Below are positions 1-8,370 of a DNA stretch of 64,000 bases, piece by piece. Both the position numbers and the translations under genes were made by a program. Positions within the stretch are counted from its first letter, which is position 1. Every line of letters starts with the position of its first letter. The notes under the pieces are model-generated. The model had not been told where the DNA came from. It did no database searches and saw only the letters and a program-made list of their open reading frames with translations. The stretch is taken from the NCBI GenBank assembly GCA_034433795.1, contig DAOUAE010000019.1, positions 27,011 to 91,010 on the forward strand. The letters run 5' to 3'. Origin of the DNA: DAOUAE01 sp034433795. Its GTDB lineage: Bacteria > Chloroflexota > UBA6077 > FW602-bin22 > DAOUAE01.

Positions 1-205
1 TACGCCATCCGTGGGCCTGGGCCAGCGCCTGCCCCCGTCCCAGGTTCTCCGGGCTCAGGACTACGACGATTATATCAACCTCAGGCGTGGATTCAAAGGC
101 GGCGACCGTCCAGGCCAGAACGGGCCGGCCGAGCAGGTTGGCGAAGACCTTGTCGCCTCCGAAACGCCGGCCAGCGCCGGCGGCTACGATGACCGCGCCG
201 ACCAC
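1..205 (-). CDS. ispD: IspD, 2-C-methyl-D-erythritol 4-phosphate cytidylyltransferase (N-terminal part, cut by window)
   Basis: This enzyme transfers CMP from CTP to MEP in the non-mevalonate isoprenoid pathway and acts in the cytosol. Only about 68 residues are present. They begin with the nucleotidyltransferase signature VGAVIVAAGAGRRFGGDK, the glycine-rich CTP-binding loop with its Arg and Lys, followed by LGRPVLAWTVAAFE, typical of IspD. A GTG start was chosen because it precedes the conserved strand directly and has a GGGGAG ribosome site about 8 nt upstream. It overlaps the end of the upstream PIN/TRAM gene by 22 bp, so the two are probably cotranscribed, an arrangement also known from Firmicutes (yacL-ispD). 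The rest of the gene lies outside the window. Confidence 0.88.
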   Translation of the reverse strand, partial: MVGAVIVAAGAGRRFGGDKVFANLLGRPVLAWTVAAFESTPEVDIIVVVLSPENLGRGQALAQAHGWR

Positions 206-1248
206 CGTTCCTGCTCCCCTTCGGACCGGGGCTGGGCGAAGACCAGCCGGCCGGCCGCCGTCTGCAGGACCCGCGTGACCACGACGTCGACATCGCAGTT
301 GAGGTGGCGCCGGCCGCCTTCGACCACCACCATCGTGCCGTCGTCGAGGTAGCCCACCCCCTGCCCGGCCTCTTTGCCGTCCTGGATCACCCGCACGGTC
401 AGCTCCTCGCCGGGCAGGACGACGGTCTTGACGGCGTTGGCCAGTTCGTTGATGTTCAGGACCCGGACCCCCTGCAGAGCGGCGACCTTGTTCAGATTGT
501 AGTCCAGCGTCAGGATGGGGCAGCCGTACTGGCGGGCCAGGCGAACCAGCCGGGCGTCGACGCTCTCTGTCCCCTCACCGTCGCTCTCGACGATCCGCAC
601 CGGCACGTGGATCTCCCGGCGCAGACGGTGCAGGATGTCGAGCCCCCGACGCCCACGATTGCGGCGGATCGGGTCGGCCGAGTCGGCGATCCGCTGCAGC
701 TCGTTCAGCACGAAGCGCGGGATGAGCAGCGGGCCGGTCAGAAAGCCGGTCTGGCAGATGTCGGCGATCCGGCCGTCGATGATGGCCGAGGTGTCGACCA
801 GGATCTGGCCGGGGTGACGGTCGCCCCCGCCGGGGAAGTGCTGGATGAACTCGAAGATGTCGTCGCGCCGGGCCAGGAAGACGGCCACCCCCAGATAGGC
901 CATGGCCACGGCGAAGACGAAGGGCAGGATCTTGCCCAGCAGGGCCGGCAGCAGGCTGAGAGGGATGGCGGCCAGGACGGCGATGACCAGGCCGATGAGG
1001 AGCCCCAGCGTGGCGGCCACCATGTCCTTAACCGGCAGACGCCGGGCCAGCTCGTAGGCCCGGCGGAGCGGCCGCAGCGTGACATAAGGGGTGATGACGA
1101 AGCCGACGGCGAAGGCCACCAGCGCCAGACCAAGAGTCCAGCGCAGGGCCTCGGGCGGAACGGTGAGCGTGAGGGTGTCGTCTCGCAGGAGGACCACCGA
1201 GGCCAGGAGCAGCCCTCCCCCACAGCGGACCAGAAGTTCGATCCTCAT
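184..1248 (-). CDS. PIN/TRAM domain membrane protein (YacL-like)
   Basis: A 354-residue protein with about four hydrophobic segments in residues 5-125, a PIN nuclease domain (start VDTSAIIDGRI, later acidic residues in SVDARLV and LTLDYN) and a C-terminal TRAM domain (about residues 275-340, GEELTVRVIQDGKEAGQGVG). PIN domains are Mg-dependent RNases and TRAM binds RNA. The family is membrane-anchored and its substrate is unknown. It is cotranscribed with ispD, which it overlaps. The ATG start has GGAGACA upstream, and a good sigma70 promoter lies about 40 nt before it. Length and domain order match the family. Confidence 0.9.
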   Translation of the reverse strand: MRIELLVRCGGGLLLASVVLLRDDTLTLTVPPEALRWTLGLALVAFAVGFVITPYVTLRPLRRAYELARRLPVKDMVAATLGLLIGLVIAVLAAIPLSLLPALLGKILPFVFAVAMAYLGVAVFLARRDDIFEFIQHFPGGGDRHPGQILVDTSAIIDGRIADICQTGFLTGPLLIPRFVLNELQRIADSADPIRRNRGRRGLDILHRLRREIHVPVRIVESDGEGTESVDARLVRLARQYGCPILTLDYNLNKVAALQGVRVLNINELANAVKTVVLPGEELTVRVIQDGKEAGQGVGYLDDGTMVVVEGGRRHLNCDVDVVVTRVLQTAAGRLVFAQPRSEGEQERWSARSS

Positions 1249-1287
1249 CGCTGTCTCCTGACTCAGGCGCTGGCCGATGCCATGTTT

Positions 1288-1316
1288 TAACTACCACACC
1301 GCCTCGTCCTTGTAAA
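1288..1316 (-). promoter_or_regulatory. Sigma70-type promoter of the PIN/TRAM-ispD unit
   Basis: On the minus strand TTTACA and TAGTTA are separated by 17 nt, about 40 nt before the ATG of the PIN/TRAM gene. A second, overlapping match (TTGACT-17-TTACAA) lies just upstream and could be an alternative start. Confidence 0.6.
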
Positions 1317-1391
1317 GCCAAGGCTGCCTGCCAGTCAACCGGCGTTCCGTTCAGCAGGCTGGTGCGGGCTGTGCTCCGCCGGTCGGGGGAG

Positions 1392-1421
1392 TTGAACGCC
1401 GGCGGGCGGACGTGCTATGGT
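1392..1421 (+). promoter_or_regulatory. Sigma70-type promoter of the prepilin peptidase-galK unit
   Basis: TTGAAC and TATGGT are spaced by 18 nt. The -10 ends 18 nt before the proposed ATG of the prepilin peptidase, and the ribosome site GAGGGGGGA lies between, which supports that start. Confidence 0.55.
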
Positions 1422-1439
1422 GAGGGGGGAGCGGAGCCG

Positions 1440-2174
1440 ATGCTGATCGCGGGCTGGGGGATGCTGGGGCTGCTGCTGGGCGGGGTCGTCGCCCTCCTGG
1501 CCCCGCGCCTGCTCAGCCCGCGGCCGCTCGGGCGCTGGCCAGTCCGCTGTCGGGCCTGTCGTCGGCCGCTGGCCTGGGGCGACGTTCTGCCGGTGGTGGG
1601 GTTTCTGCGCCAGCGAGGGCGCTGTCGGTCCTGCGGCTGGCCGCTGCCGTGGTGGGAGCCGCTGCTGGCGGTGGCCACCGCGGGCCTCTTCGGGCTGCTG
1701 GCGGACAAGGTCGGCTGGGGCCCGCGCCTCTGGGTGCTCAGCCTCTGGTCGGTGCTGCTCTTGCTGGCGCTCTGCACCGACCTCCTGGCGCGTCGACTGC
1801 CGAACCGGCTGCTTGTCCCCTGGATGGGGCTGGCGCTCCTGGCGGCGGCGCTGGGCTGGGGGCCGCCCCTGCTCCTGGCCGTGCTGGGGGGGCTGGCCGC
1901 TGGCGGGAGTCTGCTTCTCCTCGCCTGGGTGGGCGAGCGTCTGCTGCGCCGCTCGCCGGTCCTGGGGATGGGGGATGTGAAACTGGCGGTGGTGATCGGG
2001 CTGCTGGTCGGACTGCCGCAGGTCTACCACGCCCTTTTTCTGGGGGCGCTGCTGGGAGCGCTGGGAGGTCTCTTCTCTCTCTGGCGCACGCGCTCACTGG
2101 CCAGCACCTTTCCGTACGCGCCGGCCCTGGTCGGGGGGGCCTGGGTGGTGCTGGTCTTTGCCTCGCCATGGTAG
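1440..2174 (+). CDS. Prepilin peptidase, A24 aspartyl protease family (PilD-like)
   Basis: A 244-residue polytopic membrane enzyme that cleaves the leader of type IV pilins and usually N-methylates the new N-terminus. The cytoplasmic zinc-binding loop has two CxxC pairs (CRACRRPLAW and CRSCGWP). The two catalytic aspartates are in TDLLARRLPN and GMGDVKL, the second being the GxGD hallmark. ATG was chosen over an earlier in-frame start because GAGGGGGGA precedes it and the hydrophobic N-terminal helix begins there. It is the first gene of a mixed operon with galK, rsmG and an M16 peptidase. A pilN/O/M cluster at the far end of the window provides the likely pathway. Confidence 0.9.
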   Translation: MLIAGWGMLGLLLGGVVALLAPRLLSPRPLGRWPVRCRACRRPLAWGDVLPVVGFLRQRGRCRSCGWPLPWWEPLLAVATAGLFGLLADKVGWGPRLWVLSLWSVLLLLALCTDLLARRLPNRLLVPWMGLALLAAALGWGPPLLLAVLGGLAAGGSLLLLAWVGERLLRRSPVLGMGDVKLAVVIGLLVGLPQVYHALFLGALLGALGGLFSLWRTRSLASTFPYAPALVGGAWVVLVFASPW

Positions 2175-2186
2175 GGAGTGACACCG

Positions 2187-3347
2187 ATGGACCGTCACGC
2201 GATCGCCCGGGCGTTTGCGGCGGCCTACGGGACGGCGCCGACCCTGTTGGCGCGGGCGCCTGGCCGCGTCAATCTCATTGGGGAGCACACCGACTACAAC
2301 GAGGGGTTTGTGCTGCCGGTGGCCATCAGCCGGGCGGTCTGGATCGCGGCCCGTCCCCGGGCTGACCGGCAGGTTCGACTGTTCTCGTTGAACTTCGACC
2401 AGCGGGTGACGTTCTCGCTCGATACGCTCGCGCCCGATGCCAGCGCTCCCTGGAGCAGCTACATCCGGGGGGTGGCCTGGGCGCTTCAGGCGGAGGGGTA
2501 CCGGCTGCGGGGGTTCGACGGGGTGGTCTGGGGCGATGTGCCGATCGGGGCCGGGCTCAGCTCCTCGGCGGCCATCGAGGTGGCGGCGGCCCGCCTCTTC
2601 GTGGCGGTGAGCGATCTCGACCTCGACCCGGTGCGGCTGGCCCTTCTCTGCCAGCGGGCCGAGAACGAGTTCGTCGGCGTGCGGTGTGGGATCATGGACC
2701 AGTTCATCGCCACCCTGGGGCGGCGGCACCACGCCCTGCTCATCGACTGTCGCGACCTCTCCTACCGGCCGGTGCCGGTCCAGCCGGCGGCCGCAGTGGT
2801 GGTTGCCGATACGCTGGTCCGGCGGGGGCTGGTCGCCTCCGAATACAATCAGCGGCGGGCGGAGTGCGAGGAGGCGGTCCGCCGACTGCAGGCGGTGCTG
2901 CCAGGCATTCGGGCGCTGCGCGATGTGACCAGCGCCGATCTCGAGCGGTACGGGACGCTGCTGCCCGCCGTGATCTGGCGGCGGGCCCGGCACGTGGTGA
3001 CCGAGAACGAGCGGACGCTGGAGGGAGCCCGGCGGCTGGAACAGGGGGATCTCGTGGGCTTCGGCCAGCTGATGTTCGCCTCGCACGCCAGTCTGCGCGA
3101 CGATTACGCGGTGAGCTGCCCGGAACTGGACGCCATGGTCGAGGCGGCGCGGGAGCAGCCGGGGCTCTATGGGGCGCGGATGACCGGGGCCGGCTTTGGC
3201 GGCTGTACGGTCAACCTGGTGGCGGCCGGGCGGGTCGCGGAGTTCTGCCAGGGGCTGATGGCCGCCTACGCCCGCCGCACCGGCCAGGTGCCTCAGGTCT
3301 ACGCCTGCACGGTCGACGATGGGGCGACGGTCGAGCCCTGGGCCTGA
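2187..3347 (+). CDS. galK: Galactokinase
   Basis: GHMP kinase that phosphorylates galactose to galactose 1-phosphate, the first step of the Leloir pathway. All three GHMP motifs are present: the substrate loop GRVNLIGEHTDYNEG, the ATP loop PIGAGLSSSAAIE, and the C-terminal RMTGAGFGGCTVNL. The length of 386 residues is normal. An in-frame GTG lies 9 nt upstream, but the ATG is preferred because AGGGAG is placed 8 nt before it. It follows the prepilin peptidase by 12 bp and overlaps rsmG by 29 bp. No other Leloir gene is adjacent, so it may serve sugar salvage or surface-glycan precursor supply (inference). Confidence 0.93.
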   Translation: MDRHAIARAFAAAYGTAPTLLARAPGRVNLIGEHTDYNEGFVLPVAISRAVWIAARPRADRQVRLFSLNFDQRVTFSLDTLAPDASAPWSSYIRGVAWALQAEGYRLRGFDGVVWGDVPIGAGLSSSAAIEVAAARLFVAVSDLDLDPVRLALLCQRAENEFVGVRCGIMDQFIATLGRRHHALLIDCRDLSYRPVPVQPAAAVVVADTLVRRGLVASEYNQRRAECEEAVRRLQAVLPGIRALRDVTSADLERYGTLLPAVIWRRARHVVTENERTLEGARRLEQGDLVGFGQLMFASHASLRDDYAVSCPELDAMVEAAREQPGLYGARMTGAGFGGCTVNLVAAGRVAEFCQGLMAAYARRTGQVPQVYACTVDDGATVEPWA

Positions 3348-4125
3348 GGGATTGGGGCCGGCCGAGCGGGCCCTGCTGGTTGAGGGGGCCCGCGCTTTTG
3401 GCCTCGCCCTCGGTGCCGACCAGGTGGCCCAGTTCGACCGGTACCTGCGCGAACTCCTCGACTGGAACCGCCGGGTGAACCTGACGGCCATCACCGAGCC
3501 CCGGGCGGTGGTGATCCGGCATTTTCTGGATTCGCTGAGCTGCCTGCTGGCCTTTCCGGCCGGAGAAGGGCTCGCGGTGATCGATGTCGGGACGGGGGCG
3601 GGGTTTCCGGGTCTGCCGCTGAAGATCGCCCGTCCCGATCTCCGGCTGACGCTCCTGGAGGCCACCGCCAAGAAGGTGCGTTTTCTGGAGCACGTCGTCC
3701 AGGTGCTGGGGATGTCGTCGGTCGTGGTCATCTGGGGGCGGGCTGAGACGCTGGCGCACGATCCAGATCACCGCGAGCGGTACGATTGCGTGGTGGCCCG
3801 AGCCCTGGCCGAACTGGCCGCGCTGGCCGAGCTCTGTCTGCCCTTCGCCCGGCTGGGAGGACGGGTGATCGCCCCCAAGAAAGGGGCCGTCGCCGCCGAG
3901 ATCGCCCGGGCCCGGACGGCGATCTCCCTGCTGGGAGGGCGCCTGTGGGAGCCGGTGCCGGTGACCCTGCCGGAAGAACCGGAGAGACGGTTTCTGGTGG
4001 TCATCGAGAAAGTCCAGCCCACGCCGCCACGGTTCCCCCGGCGCCCCGGCATGCCGGTTCGGCGGCCGCTGGGGGTGTCGCGGGGACGGCCGATGGAGGG
4101 AGAGGCGTGGTCCGCCAGCGCCTGA
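3319..4125 (+). CDS. rsmG: RsmG, 16S rRNA (guanine527-N7)-methyltransferase
   Basis: A 268-residue SAM-dependent methyltransferase of the GidB family that methylates G527 of 16S rRNA. The SAM loop VIDVGTGAGFPGLPLKIA is followed by LTLLEATAKKVRFL, both diagnostic, and VVARALAELA corresponds to the family's conserved ARA segment. The start lies inside galK. The region before residue 15 is variable, so the exact start is unsure. A TTG just after the galK stop is an alternative but lacks proper ribosome-site spacing. The C-terminal tail (PRFPRRPGMPVRRPL) is usual, while the last 25 residues run into the next gene. Confidence 0.92.
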   Translation: MGRRSSPGPEGLGPAERALLVEGARAFGLALGADQVAQFDRYLRELLDWNRRVNLTAITEPRAVVIRHFLDSLSCLLAFPAGEGLAVIDVGTGAGFPGLPLKIARPDLRLTLLEATAKKVRFLEHVVQVLGMSSVVVIWGRAETLAHDPDHRERYDCVVARALAELAALAELCLPFARLGGRVIAPKKGAVAAEIARARTAISLLGGRLWEPVPVTLPEEPERRFLVVIEKVQPTPPRFPRRPGMPVRRPLGVSRGRPMEGEAWSASA

Positions 4126-5420
4126 TCGGGGAGCGACTGACCAGCCCGCCGGCGATCCGGACCGTTCGTTTCCGGTGGCCGAGCGGGCTGCGGCTGGTGG
4201 TGACACCGTTGCGCGAGACGCGGGCGGTGGCCGTTCGCCTGTACCTGACGGGGGGAGCCCGCGCGGAGCCCGAGGACCTGGCCGGCGTCGCCCATTTCGT
4301 CGAGCACGCCGTTTTTCGGGGGACGGCCCGCTGGCCCACCTCCCGGGAGCTGAGCGTGGCCATCGAAGGGGTGGGGGGCGCGGCCGACGCCTTCACCGAT
4401 AAAGACCACAGCGGGTTCATCATCACCGGTCCGGTGGCGCATCTCGACCTCTTCCTGCAGATCATGGCCGACCTGGTCCAGGCCCCGCGCTTTGACCCGG
4501 CCGAGATCGAGCGCGAGCGCGGGGTGATCCTGGAGGAGCTGCGCTCCTACGGCGACGACGCCGACGACCTGGCCAAGACGACGCTGGAGAACCTGCTCTG
4601 GCCCGATCACCCACTGGGCCGGGAGATCGCCGGGTCGCCGGAGACGGTCCAGGCCATCACCCGTGAGCACCTGCTGGCCTATATGCGGGCCTGGTTTGTG
4701 CCGGCCGGGGCGGTGCTGAGCGTCGCCGGACCGGTGGTGCCGGTCGAGGTTCGGGAGCGGGTGACCGAGGCGTTCCGTCACTGGAACGGTGGGGCGTTGC
4801 CGGCGTGGACCCCGGCGCCGCCGCCGACCCCGGGGCCGGCGGTCCGGGTTCTGTACCGACACACCGAGCAGGCGCGCCTGCGTCTCGGCTTCCCGGTCGC
4901 CTCGCGGCACGCGCCTGGCCGGCACGCCCTGGAGGTGCTGGCGACGCTCCTGGCCGGGGCGGCGATCTCGCGCCTGGAGCGCCGGCTGCGCGAGGATCTG
5001 GGGCTGGTCTACGAGGTGAGTGCCACGCTGGAGCAGTACGACGACGCCGGTCTGCTCAGCCTGGCGGTCGGCGTGGCCCCGGGCAGTCTGGTCGCCGCCG
5101 TGCGGGCGATGCTCCAGGAGCTGGCCGCCCTGCGCGAGGAGGTGCCGGCCGAGGAGGTGCGGCAGATCGTGGAGTATCTCTGCGGGCGCTGGCTCTGCGC
5201 CGAGGGCACCGACTTCTACGCCGCCTTTGTCGGGCGCGACGAGCAGGTCTTCGGTCGCCCCTCGACCGTCGCCCAGGAGATCGCCGCCCTGCGGGCGGTC
5301 ACGGTGGCCGAGGTCCGGCAGCTGGCCGCCCAGACGTTCCGGCCGGAGCGCACTTTCCTGACGGTGGTCGGCCCCTGGCGTCGCCCCGCCCTTCTCCGGC
5401 AGCTGCTGGCCCAGTACTGA
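4107..5420 (+). CDS. M16 family zinc peptidase (processing-peptidase-like)
   Basis: A 437-residue insulinase-type metalloprotease. The inverted zinc motif HxxEH is seen in HFVEHAVFRGT. The downstream glutamate region ERERGVILEELRSYGDDADD and the C-terminal M16 half (LAGAAISRLERRLRED) complete the two-domain peptidase. It resembles PqqL/YmxG-type zinc peptidases that degrade short or presequence-like peptides. GTG was chosen as start because GGAGGGAGAG lies just before it and the conserved strand VRFRWPSGLRLVVTP begins about 20 residues later. It overlaps the end of rsmG by 19 bp and ends the operon. Confidence 0.9.
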   Translation: MVRQRLIGERLTSPPAIRTVRFRWPSGLRLVVTPLRETRAVAVRLYLTGGARAEPEDLAGVAHFVEHAVFRGTARWPTSRELSVAIEGVGGAADAFTDKDHSGFIITGPVAHLDLFLQIMADLVQAPRFDPAEIERERGVILEELRSYGDDADDLAKTTLENLLWPDHPLGREIAGSPETVQAITREHLLAYMRAWFVPAGAVLSVAGPVVPVEVRERVTEAFRHWNGGALPAWTPAPPPTPGPAVRVLYRHTEQARLRLGFPVASRHAPGRHALEVLATLLAGAAISRLERRLREDLGLVYEVSATLEQYDDAGLLSLAVGVAPGSLVAAVRAMLQELAALREEVPAEEVRQIVEYLCGRWLCAEGTDFYAAFVGRDEQVFGRPSTVAQEIAALRAVTVAEVRQLAAQTFRPERTFLTVVGPWRRPALLRQLLAQY

Positions 5421-5447
5421 TGCTCCCGACTTCTGTGAAGTAGTTCC

Positions 5448-5476
5448 TTGCCCGCGCGCAGACGGCTCTCTACGCT
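5448..5476 (+). promoter_or_regulatory. Sigma70-type promoter of the sugar transferase gene
   Basis: TTGCCC and TACGCT are spaced by 17 nt, in the gap after the M16 gene. The leader to the ATG is about 35 nt and contains the ribosome site GCGAGGAGG. Confidence 0.5.
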
Positions 5477-5517
5477 CGAAGACGGCTGCAAGGTCGTGTG
5501 GAGCGCGAGGAGGGCCA

Positions 5518-6969
5518 ATGGCCAGATGGCCGCTGTCGACGACTGACCGCGGAGGGGTCTCCGCGGCCTCCGAAGCCACGGCCGGCCGGTGGGGGGCGAT
5601 GCCGGTCCGGGCCGGCCGGCTGGCGCTCGGCCTCAGGGAGCGCCAGCTGATCCTGGCGCTGGGTGATGGGATGGTGCTGCTGGTCGCCCTCTGGCTGACG
5701 GCCGATCGTGCGGGAGCTCTCCGCCCAGTGGGGGGCCTGTCGTCCTGGGAATGGACTCTCGGTCTGGTCGGGGTTTGGGAGGCGCTGGCCCTGGTCTGTG
5801 GCTGTTACAGCGCGCGGGCCGTCACCCATCCCCTCCCGGCGGTTCGCTCAGCCCTGGTGGCGGCCCTGGTGAGCGGGGGGCTGGGCTGGCTGGTCCGCCC
5901 GGCCGACGGGCCGGCGCTTATCCTGACCTTCGGCTGGGTGGGGCTGGGACTGGCTGGCTGGCGCCTGACGGTGATCGCTCTGCTCGCCCGGCCGGCTTTC
6001 CGGCGGCGGGCGCTGATCGTCGGCGCCCGCCGCGCCGGCCACGCTATCGCCAGTCTCCTGCAGGCGGACCGGTGGAGCGGCTACACGGTGGTGGGTTTCG
6101 TTGACGACTCCGCCGAGCCCCGGGGGGCGTTCGACGGCCTGCCGGTAGTCGGCCCGGGCGCCGATCTAGGGGCGCTGGTCGAACGTCTGCGGGTCGACGA
6201 GGTCGTTCTGGCCACCGCCCACCCGCTGTCCGGGGAGGTTTCGCAGGCGCTGCTGCGGCTCTTTGAGTCGGGCGTGCCGGTCACGCTGATGCCCTATCTC
6301 TACGAGAGGCTGACCGGGCGGGTTCCGGTGGAGCACATCGGCGACCACTGGGTCATGGCGCTGGCGGTCGGCGGGCCCGGTCCACTGTACCGGTGCCTGC
6401 GACGGGTCGAGGATCTGGTTCTGGCCGGTCTCGGGCTGGTGGTGACCGCGCCTCTCTGGGGGCTGATCGCCCTGGCCATCCGCCTCGACTCGCCCGGGCC
6501 GGTGTTCTACCGTCAGGTCCGTGTGGGCTATCGGGGACGGCCCTTCACGATGATCAAGTTCCGGACGATGCGCACGGATGCTGAGAAGGAGGGCCGGCCG
6601 GTCTGGGCGGCGGCGAACGATCCCCGTGTCACCGGCGTCGGTCGGCTCCTGCGGGCGACGCGCCTGGACGAGCTCCCGCAGCTGCTCAACGTCCTGCGGG
6701 GAGAGATGAGCCTGATCGGCCCCCGCCCCGAGCGCCCGGCCTTTGTGGCCATGCTTCAGACCCAGATCCCCTTCTACCGCGCTCGTCTGCTGCTGCGCCC
6801 CGGTCTGACCGGCTGGGCTCAGGTCAACTACCCCTACGGCCGCACCGTCGAGGATGCGCTGGTGAAACTCCAGTACGATCTCTACTACCTCAAACACCAG
6901 TCCCCCTATCTCGACCTGCTGATCCTGCTCCGCACAGTGGTCACGGTCCTGGCCTGCCGTGGCTCCTAG
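5518..6969 (+). CDS. Undecaprenyl-phosphate sugar phosphotransferase (exopolysaccharide priming enzyme)
   Basis: A 483-residue polyisoprenyl-phosphate hexose-1-phosphate transferase of the WbaP/CpsE class, which loads the first sugar phosphate on the lipid carrier at the inner face of the membrane. Four hydrophobic segments (about residues 40-170) are followed by a CoA-binding-like Rossmann region (VGARRAGHAIASLLQ) and the catalytic bacterial sugar transferase domain after a further membrane helix. Landmarks are DSPGPVFYRQVRVG, FTMIKFRTMRTDAE, ATRLDELPQLLNVL and MSLIGPRPERPAFV. ATG has GCGAGGAGG upstream. It stands alone but fits the glycan genes further right. Confidence 0.92.
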   Translation: MARWPLSTTDRGGVSAASEATAGRWGAMPVRAGRLALGLRERQLILALGDGMVLLVALWLTADRAGALRPVGGLSSWEWTLGLVGVWEALALVCGCYSARAVTHPLPAVRSALVAALVSGGLGWLVRPADGPALILTFGWVGLGLAGWRLTVIALLARPAFRRRALIVGARRAGHAIASLLQADRWSGYTVVGFVDDSAEPRGAFDGLPVVGPGADLGALVERLRVDEVVLATAHPLSGEVSQALLRLFESGVPVTLMPYLYERLTGRVPVEHIGDHWVMALAVGGPGPLYRCLRRVEDLVLAGLGLVVTAPLWGLIALAIRLDSPGPVFYRQVRVGYRGRPFTMIKFRTMRTDAEKEGRPVWAAANDPRVTGVGRLLRATRLDELPQLLNVLRGEMSLIGPRPERPAFVAMLQTQIPFYRARLLLRPGLTGWAQVNYPYGRTVEDALVKLQYDLYYLKHQSPYLDLLILLRTVVTVLACRGS

Positions 6970-7014
6970 GGCCGGCGCCCCGCCCGGGCTCGCCCGCCGG
7001 GCCGCCCCTCGCCC

Positions 7015-7043
7015 TTGACCGGGTGTGGCTGACCTGATAGGCT
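7015..7043 (+). promoter_or_regulatory. Sigma70-type promoter of the THEP1-like gene
   Basis: TTGACC and TAGGCT are separated by 17 nt and end about 45 nt before the ATG of the NTPase gene. Confidence 0.55.
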
Positions 7044-7088
7044 GCGAGAGCGGGATCGTCGAAGGAGTGCCAGCGATGGGGGAGGGCG

Positions 7089-7751
7089 ATGGGCCGGCCG
7101 GCGGTGGCGCTGCTGATCGCCGGTCGTCCGGGGGTCGGCAAGACCACGCTGCTCAAGCGGCTCGCCGCTCTGCTCGGGGAGCAGGCCGGCGGGTTCTATA
7201 CCGAGGAGATCCGTGAGGGGCGCCGGCGCGTCGGCTTCCGTCTGGTGACGCTGGAGGGCCAGAGCGCTGTCCTGGCCCATGTCGACTGGCCCGGCCCGCC
7301 GCGCGTCGGCCGGTACGGCGTCGACCTCCGGGCGCTGGAGGCGGTGGGTGTCCCGGCTCTGCAGCGCGCTCTGGCCGCGCGCCGGCTGGTGATCGTTGAT
7401 GAGATCGGGAAGATGGAGCTCCTCTCACCGGCCTTTCGCGCCGCCCTCGAGGCGATCATCGGGGCCGGCCGGCCCCTGCTGGCGACGGTGATGCTGGCCC
7501 CCGATCCCTGGGTGGAGGCCCTCAAGCGCCGCCCCGAGGTCCGGGTTATCCTGTTGACCGAGGCCAACCGCGAGGCCGTCCTGCAGGAGGTGATCGCCTG
7601 GCTGAAGCAGTGGGGGATCGATCAGGGCGCGCCGGCCGTGGTCCCGAGCGTCCCCCGGCCTAGGCCTCCGGGACCAGAAAGAAATCGACCTCCAGCCGGA
7701 TCGTCTCCTCAACGCTCAGCACCATCGCCACACGGGGCACCGGCAGATTGA
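7089..7751 (+). CDS. THEP1-type nucleoside-triphosphatase
   Basis: P-loop NTPase of the THEP1 family, which hydrolyses nucleoside triphosphates with a physiological role that remains unclear. Walker A is IAGRPGVGKTTLL near the N-terminus. The family segment GGFYTEEIREGRRRVGF and Walker B VIVDEIGKMELLSPAF follow in order. The conserved domain ends near residue 178. The last 40 residues are Pro/Arg/Ser-rich and are encoded opposite the conserved end of the convergent YceI-like gene, so they are probably not a folded part. The frame is open to the given stop, and no start nearer the P-loop fits. Confidence 0.87.
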   Translation: MGRPAVALLIAGRPGVGKTTLLKRLAALLGEQAGGFYTEEIREGRRRVGFRLVTLEGQSAVLAHVDWPGPPRVGRYGVDLRALEAVGVPALQRALAARRLVIVDEIGKMELLSPAFRAALEAIIGAGRPLLATVMLAPDPWVEALKRRPEVRVILLTEANREAVLQEVIAWLKQWGIDQGAPAVVPSVPRPRPPGPERNRPPAGSSPQRSAPSPHGAPAD

Positions 7752-8370
7752 AATCGGCGAAGGTGAAGCGGGTCGTGGCCTGACCGCTCACCGCCCGGTC
7801 GACCAGGCGGGCTTTGCCCTCCCAGACGACCGGACGGGTCACGTCACGGATGGTCAGATCGCCTTCCACCTGGAAGGTCGTCTCGCCGCCGGCGGGCGGC
7901 GGCTGGAAGTTCCGCAGCGCCCGGGGGACGAAGGTCGCCGTCGGGTAGCGGTCGGTCTGCAGGACGTTGCGCTGGAGGTAGGCGTCGCGGCGTCCCTCGT
8001 CGCTCCGCAGGGTTCGTAGGTCGGCGCTGAACCGCGACTCCGCGGCGACGATCTGGCCATCGGGACGGAGGGTCAGGCCACCAGCGAGCGCTTTGGTCGT
8101 GCCGACGGCGTCGCTGGGCAGCGAGCGGCCGGCCAGCTGTTCGCGAACCCGGTAGCGGGCCTCGCTCTGCTCAGGGACCAGCCGGAAGCGCTGGCGATCG
8201 GTGCCGGCGGCGCTGGGGTCGGTCTGGGCGGTGGCCGGTGTCGGTGAGGCCGAGGCGGGGGACGGGGTGGCCGTGGGTGACGGGGGCGGGGTGGGGGTCG
8301 GTGAAGCCGGACGGCAGGCGGCTCCCAGGGCTCCCAGGCCCAGCAGCGCGAGAAAACGGCGGCGGTCCAT
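7660..8370 (-). CDS. YceI-like lipocalin-fold lipoprotein with twin-arginine signal
   Basis: A 236-residue exported protein. The N-terminus DRRRFLALLGLGALGAAC combines a twin-arginine motif with a cysteine at the end of the hydrophobic stretch, suggesting a Tat-exported lipoprotein, although the residue three before Cys is Gly, not the usual Leu. A linker rich in Pro, Ser and Thr follows. The YceI domain covers about residues 70-236, with FRLVPEQSEARYRVREQL at its start and GDLTIRDVTRPVVWEGKA. YceI proteins bind isoprenoid-type lipids. ATG was chosen for the GGAGGGAG site. Its 3' end overlaps the THEP1 gene by 92 bp in convergent orientation. Confidence 0.88.
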   Translation of the reverse strand: MDRRRFLALLGLGALGAACRPASPTPTPPPSPTATPSPASASPTPATAQTDPSAAGTDRQRFRLVPEQSEARYRVREQLAGRSLPSDAVGTTKALAGGLTLRPDGQIVAAESRFSADLRTLRSDEGRRDAYLQRNVLQTDRYPTATFVPRALRNFQPPPAGGETTFQVEGDLTIRDVTRPVVWEGKARLVDRAVSGQATTRFTFADFNLPVPRVAMVLSVEETIRLEVDFFLVPEA

